A program made the position numbers and the translations under genes. 64,000 nucleotides of DNA, taken from assembly GCF_027943255.1 (NCBI RefSeq), contig NC_072896.1, positions 49,130,501 through 49,194,500 of the forward strand, written 5' to 3'. Under the pieces are notes generated by a model, which searched no databases, had not been told where the DNA came from, and saw nothing but the letters and a program-made list of their open reading frames with translations. The first letter of the stretch is position 1, and each line of letters begins with the position of its first letter. Positions 57,561 through 64,000 of this stretch are shown here, in pieces. This stretch comes from Anastrepha obliqua. Lineage: Eukaryota; Arthropoda; Insecta; Diptera; Tephritidae.

Positions 57561-58675
57561 ATCTAATGTGGGAAGTCCACAGTGTGGCGGTTTATATCAG
57601 TAAATACGTTATTGAATTATGTTTTTTGCTGATTTTTACACTCACTCGTCTCCCCTTATTCTGGGGTTTACGAAAACGGAGTGTGGTTGGTATGAACATA
57701 CATACATACATGTGTTAGAATAAGTACATACATATACTTACTTGTTGTTGTATGCATATGCACATACCTACATGTGAGAATATTTAAACTTCCGACCAAA
57801 ATTATATCCATCACATGCTGTTGAGTTTTTCTATTAGAAAACTTGGCAAAGACCTACTAAAGCCCAATTACCTGCATATTTGTTTGTATGTATGTACATA
57901 ACTTCCAATGCAAGCAGACTTTTATTATTTTATGTCGGTATGTATGGACTTATGTATGCTTATTGAAGTGGTATTAAATATTGCATAGACGCAGCAGCCT
58001 TCAGTCGAGTCCCCCATCGGGTACAAAGTTGCTGCAACAACACAAAGCATACACACAACGAAGGACCAAAAATTTTTATTTTATACGCAACAGCAAAGTT
58101 TATCCGCAATATCAGTTTGCATTTAAGTACCAAATACCCATTTCCTCCTTAGATGCACATCAAACCTGTCAAAGCGAACAAACATCAAGCAGGAAAAGTA
58201 CAGCCAAATTTGTTTTTTTTTTATTTGCATTGCTTATCACTTTTTCCAGGATTTTTTGGTTTCATACTTTTGCACTACAACAGCAAAAACAAGTCGATAA
58301 TAAGTAAAGTAAATATGAAAATCTGAGTTGTCGTTAGTATTGAGAATTTGGGCACATACATACATACATTTGTACATAAATATTTCTGTTTAGAAATTAG
58401 TAAAGCCCCAAAATTAATTTTTTGATGGGTCTTAAAACTGCATCTGCTCATAAGCATCTGCAATAATTGAATAAAAATAGCGTAGAAACACAGTAGATGA
58501 TGGCAAACTCTTATTCTATGTGTACTTTTATCTTTTTGCCAGGCATCAGGCATCAACAAATTGGTCTAGAGGTGGGAAGAGGTTGTGAATAGTAACGGCG
58601 GATACATAATTAATTAACTTGTTGATGTAATTATTGCTTTTTGTTTAAATAAAAGAACAAATAGAGTAAAAACGC
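57561..58675. other. Unrecognised sequence with TACA microsatellites
   Basis: CATACATACATACATG near 57699-57713; short frames only. The 57981-58307 frame (108 codons) has no recognised domain. Confidence 0.4.
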
Positions 58676-58679
58676 TACG

Positions 58680-60191
58680 AACTTATTTCCCAACCTAATA
58701 AAGGTGTTACAGGTGAATGGATTGCGCTATCTAGAGATGATTAACGGTGTTTTATGGCCGGAATTGGATGGTATTGATCTGGAGTCTGAATTTGGTATCC
58801 CCACAAAACTAATACGGCTTTGCAAGATGACGTTGCTCAGCACCAGCAGCAGAATTGGGAAGAACCTCTCCGAGCCGTTTGATACCAAACGAGGTTTCAG
58901 GCAGGGCGACTCGCTGTCGTGTGACTTCTTTAACCTGATGTTGGAGAGCATCGTACGAGTCGCCGAACTTAATCGCTCAGGCACAATATTTTATAAGAGC
59001 GTACAATTGTTGGCGTACGCCGATGATATTGACTTCATCGGCCTAAACAACCGCGCTGTTAGTTCTGCCTTCTCCAAACTGGATAAAGAGGCAAAGCGAA
59101 TGAGTCTGGTGGTGAACGAGGACCAAACGAAGTACCTCCTTTCTTCAAACAAACATGTCAGCCTTGAAATCCAACGTAGAATCTATCTGGCCAACAAGTG
59201 CTACTTTGGACTAAGTAGGCAACTGAGCAGTAAAGTCCTCTCTCGACGAACAAAACTAACACTCTACAAGGCTCTCATCATGCCCGTCCCAACGTATGGC
59301 GCAGAAGCTTGGACGAGGACAACATCCGATGAAGCGACGCTTGGAGTGTTTGAGAGAAAGATTCTGCGTAAGATTTTTGAACCTTTGCACGTTGGCAACG
59401 GCGAATATCGCTGGCGATGGAACGGTGAGCTGTATGAGCTTTACGACGACATAGACATAGCGCATTGAATAAAGATCCAGCGGCTTCGTTGGCTGGCTCA
59501 TGTCGTCCGAATGGATACAAACTCTGCGTATTTAAAAGTATTCGATGCGGCACCAGCTTGTGGTAGCAGAGGAAGAGGGCGGCCTCCTCTGCGTTGGAAA
59601 GATCAGGTGAAGAAGGACTTGACTTCACTTAGTGTGTCCAACTGGTGCCGGTTAGCACGAGAAAGAAACGACTGGCGGGCGGGCTTTGTTCAACTCCACC
59701 AAAACCGCGTAAACGGTTATTGCGCCAATTAAGAAGAAGAAGATCTGAACAACGTTTATTTTCAACAAGACGGCGCTACGTGCCACACAAGCAACGAAAC
59801 CATTGATCGGGAAAAGTTTCCAGACTGTGTTATCGCTCGAATAGGTGATCACAATTGGCCACCAAGATCTTGTGATTTAACGCCTTGTGACTTTTTTTTT
59901 TAGGGCCACGTGAAAGAGAAGGTCTACGCCAACAGGCCAGGGTCGATTCAAGACCTCAAAGATGAAATTCGTGAGGCTATCGAGGACATAGTGCAGCCAC
60001 TTTGGAATTCGGTTATGGAAAATTTCATGAAAAGGATATTGTCCTGTAAGCGTGGTCATGTGCCTGATGTTATTTGCCACTATTAGCGGCATAAATTCCT
60101 CTTTATAATGAAATAAACATCCGACCATTTATGTTAAAAAATAGCATTTTTCTTTGAATATCAAAATAACACCTCTTATTGAAAAACCCTT
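58680..60191 (+). mobile_element. Mariner 2, second deleted copy, split by a LINE
   Basis: The right end (minus sense AAAGGGTTTTTCAATAAGAG) is followed by TA at 60192-60193; the left end is degraded. It starts coding at VNGLRYLEMINGVLWPELDG, is split by the LINE, and resumes FQQDGATCHTSNET (59757-59798, second catalytic Asp kept), a CDLTPCDFF block (third Asp), VKEKVYANRPGSIQDLKDE and NSVMENFMKRILSCKRG. The N-terminal half is missing at the same join as the 6307-6725 copy. Confidence 0.85.
58784..59741 (+). mobile_element. 5'-truncated LINE with RT catalytic box, 8-bp target duplication
   Basis: GATCTGGA (58776-58783) and GATCTGAA (59742-59749) flank it. The reverse transcriptase part is mostly open: EFGIPTKLIRLCKMTLLSTS, EPFDTKRGFRQGDSLSCDFF (motif B-like), LLAYADDIDFIGL with the catalytic YADD, VNEDQTKYLLSS, then SLEIQRRIYLANKCYFGLSR, thumb LTLYKALIMPVPTYGAEAW, and after one stop (59466, likely CGA to TGA) IQRLRWLAHVVRM and GRGRPPLRWKDQ. 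About 35 codons are missing before SLEIQRR. It ends with an AAG tail. 3' segment 59694-59731 resembles the SINE tail. No RNase H. Confidence 0.93.
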
Positions 60192-60339
60192 TACTTCGGC
60201 GAGAGAGAGAGAGAAAACGGTTTTCCAGTTGAAATGAAAAAACACAGCAGAAAAAATTACTGACTTTTTGAATAACGAATTCAAATACGCGTTATTATTA
60301 ATAAAATGCCAAATGTATCATTTGTGTGTCATGAAAATA

Positions 60340-61046
60340 CTACTGTGGGCAAAAAGTAAGGTGAATTTATTTGTCAAACTTCGCGCGATTAAAATTTCGC
60401 TCTAGTTATTTTTTTCATGAGTTGGCAGCACTGTTAATAACATCTGGGCCAACTTTCATGTGAATGTCATTATCAGTAATATATTTACGCTTGTGTTTAC
60501 CAAACGACCAAGAGTGCATTTTCGATTTTTACCATGTCTGATTTGATTGAGCAGAGAAGTGCCATTAAATTTTGTTTGCAGAATGAAATTTCGGCTGCGG
60601 AAACGTTTAGCATGTTGCAGAAGGCATTTGGTGATTCGACGATGTCGCAGAAAAATGTTTATAAGTGGTACAAAGACTTCAAAGAGGGTCGAGAACGTGT
60701 TGATGACTTGGAGCGCTCCGGACGGCCATCCACCTCAACAGATGACCAACACGTCAATAAAGTGAAGGAGTTAGTGCTCAAAAATCGTCAGTTGACTGTT
60801 AAAGACCTTACTGATATGATCGGAATATCAGAAGGATCTGTGAAAACCATTTGGGCCTACGAAAAGTCAAATCTCGTTTGGTACCGTAAACTCTCAATTT
60901 CTTGGAAAAGAGTCGTCGCGTTGATGTGTGTGAAACAATGCTTTCAGACTATCAGGACAAGCTCAAATGCATCATTACGGGAGATGAGACTTGGATTTAT
61001 GCTTACGACCCTGAACAACCGACCAATCAAGCGAATATCGTGCTAA
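60340..61046 (+). mobile_element. Mariner 4, second copy, 3' part missing
   Basis: Starts after TA (60338-60339) with CTACTGTGGGCAAAAAGTAA. The transposase opens MSDLIEQRSAIKFCLQNEIS (60534) and, unlike the 45605 copy, has no stop after NKVK. A 13-bp deletion between two ACCATT repeats (near 60846) shifts the frame. In the shifted frame TGDETW (first catalytic Asp) is readable near 60978. The copy breaks off at about 61046 without its right half. Confidence 0.9.
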
Positions 61047-62219
61047 CTCGAAAACCGTGAACATTCTTGGCTTTAATTAGTTCACCAATTCGTGAGTGCA
61101 CTGTACTTTAATTTTTTTACTATTTTTATCTACGGCCTCTAGTTCCTCCTGGTTGAAAGGAAGAGAAGTGATGGAAAGAATGCGAATAAAATTCTTCTTC
61201 TTTTTTTTGTTTAACAGGGTTAGCCTTCAGTACTTTTCAACCAACCTGTGCATCCAAAGCATTTTGATATTTTCATTATTCCCATCTGTCTCTTTAATGT
61301 TCGCCACCACACATCCATAACTATCGCCGATCCCTTGTGTACGCTTTTGGTACTTGAGATACTGATTGTGGAATTTCTGAAATTTAGCATCGGAATTCCA
61401 GTTACAAAACATTTTACGCTCCCTTCAGCTTTCGTGCATCTGGTGCTCTCACTGCCCTTTTTGACGAATTTACTTTTGCTGCATATCGATTTCTGCATCA
61501 AACTGAAACTGAAATCGAAAGAAAATAGTTCATGAAATTTTCTGCACAAAATACCTTAAAATATTAAATCAAAATAATAGCAAATATTGTCAGAATTATT
61601 CGACATACGAGTGCATATCTGTGCATGGGCGTATGTGCGCGGCTACTATGAATCTCTGTATGTATTATCTTTATACCAGCAGCACACATATGTGTATGTG
61701 TGTATATGGCCAAATACATATGCAAATTCATAAATGCAAACTGACATACATCTCTAACTAAATATTAACTGTAAAATGTTGCTAGAAGAATGCTGCAGAA
61801 GATATTACACGTAAAACTTGACCCCGTTTTTGAACGCCATCAATCGTTAATACTGACTTGCCACCTAACATTCATCTGCATTCTTCTTTATTTGTTAATC
61901 CATATTTTGGAGTTCTAATCCCTTTGAGGCTCAGTGCATTTTCAGCCTTTCCTTCTCCGATCCAGCCATATTGCATGCAATACTGAGTACTGAAACAAAC
62001 TCAAAAGCACTCGGTACTGCATAGACATTAAATTGAAAAAATCCGAAGGGAAGGAACCAGCCAGGAAGAAGGGGCTTTGGGTTAAAGGGTTACGACCAGC
62101 GGCGGCGATTTACTTTCGTATTAACTGCTTCAATTTGCTGATGAATTTCACCAGGTGTATGATATTTCCACACGCAATATCCGCAGGTCTAGTGAAAAAG
62201 TGGATGACCAGATATCTAA
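61047..62219. other. Unrecognised sequence
   Basis: The opposing frames at 61220-61549 (minus, 109 codons) and 61248-61535 (plus) have no recognised domain. ACATATGTGTATGTGTG near 61686-61702. A GC-richer piece at 62040-62110 is unassigned. Confidence 0.4.
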
Positions 62220-62900
62220 ACCTTTGCCCGACGAGATACTAAGATGATTCCACCTCGTCCTCTATATTTCTTCTGCACAAAGGACTTGAAGCAATCCCAA
62301 GCCTCACCATGCATGAACACATAACGGGCAATATCCAGTAAGGATACATGCAAACTTCGAAAGCTGCGCCTTTAGAAGTGCCCTGGAGCGCTCCTAATCT
62401 ACTCATGGATAGAAGGATTTCACGATTTTACACGTTTGTGCAGAAGCCCAGCGCTCGCCAGGAGCAGACCACAGGTTCTCAAGGGAACTCCAATCCTATC
62501 ATTTTGCAAGGAAACCGTTTCCAAGGTCTCCTGTCTAGTCAGTTCATCAGTCCAGCAGTTTTCCTCTATGCCACTGTCGCCGGGAACCCAAATGAGCTTG
62601 ATTTGGAAACATTCGGATGTAATCGAGAGAGAAGCCAAACATTCCCCGACTAATTTCGAACGCATAAACAACGAGCCCAAGGGTCTAATTGCCGCTTGGC
62701 TGTCGGAGTAAATATTTATATCCTTTACAGTAATTACCAAAGTGAGCAACCAGTTCACTCCTTCGAGTTCCGTTATCAAGAGACCGTGATTTACAGTCCA
62801 TTTCACAACTACAATACATAGATTCAGATAACCCTGCTTCCATCAGAGTATCTAAAAACTTTTCTTTGACAATAAGCCACGTCATCCGCGTAAACAATCA
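62220..62900 (-). pseudogene. RNase H-type LINE fragment
   Basis: The minus frame at 62420-62806 is open for 128 codons and holds RNase H: VNHGLLITELEGV (Glu), DINIYSDSQAAIRPLGS with the middle catalytic Asp intact, and IKLIWVPGDSGIEEN where the family has VPGHSGI..NE and the last Asp follows (TDEL). The GNE motif is damaged. Downstream, HGVL.LTGYCPL-like sequence runs to about 62220. The upstream 62685-62897 frame is shifted. Same family as 55651-57560. Confidence 0.8.
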
Positions 62901-62974
62901 CCTCGCAGCCGATTGCTCATCACAAATCGAAACTTGCCCTTGCCTATTCGCATGCATGCCTACTTACAGTACTC

Positions 62975-63205
62975 AAAAAAAGTCAGTGGTACCAAAAAAT
63001 TGATCACCCTATCAGAATATATTTAATTTTTGTAAATGACGTCGTACGTCAATCATATTGACACTTGTGAGCTAAACAGCTGCAGTATAAACAATAGAGC
63101 GCTTGAAAGTCAAAAAAAGATTCCAGCACTTGGAATCATTTTTTGTGATTTAGTAAAAAAATTATTCAAAAACCAAATTGATTACTAAAATGGCACCTTG
63201 TAATG
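62975..63205 (+). repeat. MITE-like element, best copy in the window
   Basis: Left part AAAAATTGATCACCCTATCA, middle AATGACGTCGTACGTCAATC and AACAGCTGCAGTATAAACA, right part CAAATTGATTACTAAAATGG and CACCTTG. It aligns with the other copies at 7500-7594 plus 9699-9752, 10868-11070, 48965-50673 and 51871-51960. No coding capacity. Confidence 0.7.
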
Positions 63206-63318
63206 AAAAAGAGGGCGGATCATCATCGATTTTTGAATGCAATTTTTATTACAAAGTTTAAACGTTTTATTGGCTTACTAATATTTAGTTCTCATATTAT
63301 TTAAATAAACTAAAGTTA

Positions 63319-63558
63319 GGCGCCCGCCGTAGCCGAATGGGTTGGTGCGTGATTACCATTCGGAATTCACAGAGAGAAGGTTGGTTCGAATCTCGGTGAA
63401 ACACCAAAATTAAAAAAAAACATTTTTCTAATAGCGGTCGCCCCTCGGCAGGCAATGGCAAACCTCCGAGTGTATTTCTGCCTTGAAAAAGCTCCTCATA
63501 AAAATATCTGCCGTTCGAAGGTGTATGCGCGCGCCAATTATATACATTGATATATATA
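63319..63558 (+). mobile_element. SINE with internal deletion, 8-bp target duplication
   Basis: TAAAGTTA at 63311-63318 and 63559-63566. The head GCCCGCCGTAGCCGAATGG and B-box-like GGTTCGAATCTC are intact. The body stops at CTGCCGTTCG and jumps to GGTGTATGCGC, GCGCCAATTA and the TA tail, losing about 80 bp. Confidence 0.92.
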
Positions 63559-63566
63559 TAAAGTTA

Positions 63567-64000
63567 TTATTACTAATGAGTAACCAATAAAAATATATAT
63601 ATGTACATATTTACTATTTTCAAACCTGAAAATGACTTCTAACTAATCCGCCCATGAGCTCACAAAATAAAAATACGAAAACTAATTTTCATTTACATGA
63701 AATACCCCATGCAAAAATTAAATAGCAATGCAACTGAAATTTGAGAGGTGCCTATCTAAAATAAACAGTTTGAAAGCTTTCCTTAGCGCAGAAAATATGC
63801 GGTGATAGTTTGAAAGCTTTGGCATGCAACAGTTTGATTTTCGCAGTTCACAAACCTTATTTTCAGATCTTAGGTCATTCACAATAGCGTGGCAAATGCA
63901 GTTGGCGAGTGATTTCAAACTGTGCGAGTTATATTACCAAAACGGCAAATTACGAGGTACCTGCAGAAACATTTTCTTGTTTTGCAAATATCGTCTTAAA
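63567..64000. other. Unrecognised AT-rich sequence
   Basis: Nothing recognised up to the window end. Confidence 0.4.

Noticed and set aside
61220..61549. A 109-codon minus frame as a conserved gene
   Set aside because: No domain recognised, the opposite strand is open over the same stretch, and the composition is that of the surrounding non-coding DNA.

Overview
The window is AT-rich insect DNA in which every coding stretch I can recognise belongs to a transposable element. I found no convincing exon of a host gene, no rRNA gene and no ordinary tRNA gene. The dispersed repeats (a tRNA-derived SINE with a boxed head, mariner-type elements of several families, non-LTR retrotransposons with RNase H, and many TACA/TATG microsatellites) point to a higher fly. 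From memory the SINE and the foldback repeat resemble repeats of tephritid fruit flies, but that placement is inference and needs a database search. The DNA is probably an intergenic or intronic repeat-rich block.

Layout. 1-3.5 kb: LINE debris, a Tc1/mariner relic and the first SINE. 5.4-7.0 kb: a mariner with both ends, split by a second mariner. 7.5-9.75 kb: a small DNA element split by a LINE, which is itself split by a SINE and a foldback element. 11-19.6 kb: a second LINE type, two abutting mariners, a LINE endonuclease segment and a Tc1/mariner relic. 21.5-22.8 kb: a very AT-rich stretch with a recurring TGGCAACAC-like motif. 23.6-29.7 kb: relics of LINEs, mariners and SINEs. 29.7-38.6 kb: mostly unexplained sequence with one TTAA-flanked element, a Harbinger fragment and RT fragments. 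38.6-40.2 kb: a 5'-truncated I-like LINE with an open RNase H frame and a 12-bp target duplication. 40.8-50.7 kb: more LINEs (one R1-like), a Tc1 relic, two mariners each split by a LINE, and a nest of DNA element, SINE, mariner and SINE. 52-57.6 kb: a palindrome-rich repeat and nested LINEs. 58.7-61 kb: a mariner split by a LINE and a second copy of the 45.6-kb mariner. 62.2-64 kb: LINE, small DNA element and SINE.

How the elements relate. The most interesting relation is between the SINE and the LINE family whose 3' ends lie at 46486-46614 and 58784-59741. Their last 38 bases have the same length, begin and end with the same motifs (CTCGGCC... and ...GCGCCAATTA) and carry a short hairpin at the same place. 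The hairpin bases differ but both forms remain paired. That is the pattern expected if the SINE borrows the LINE's reverse transcriptase by copying its 3' recognition structure. Several insertions carry readable target-site duplications, so their relative order can be worked out.
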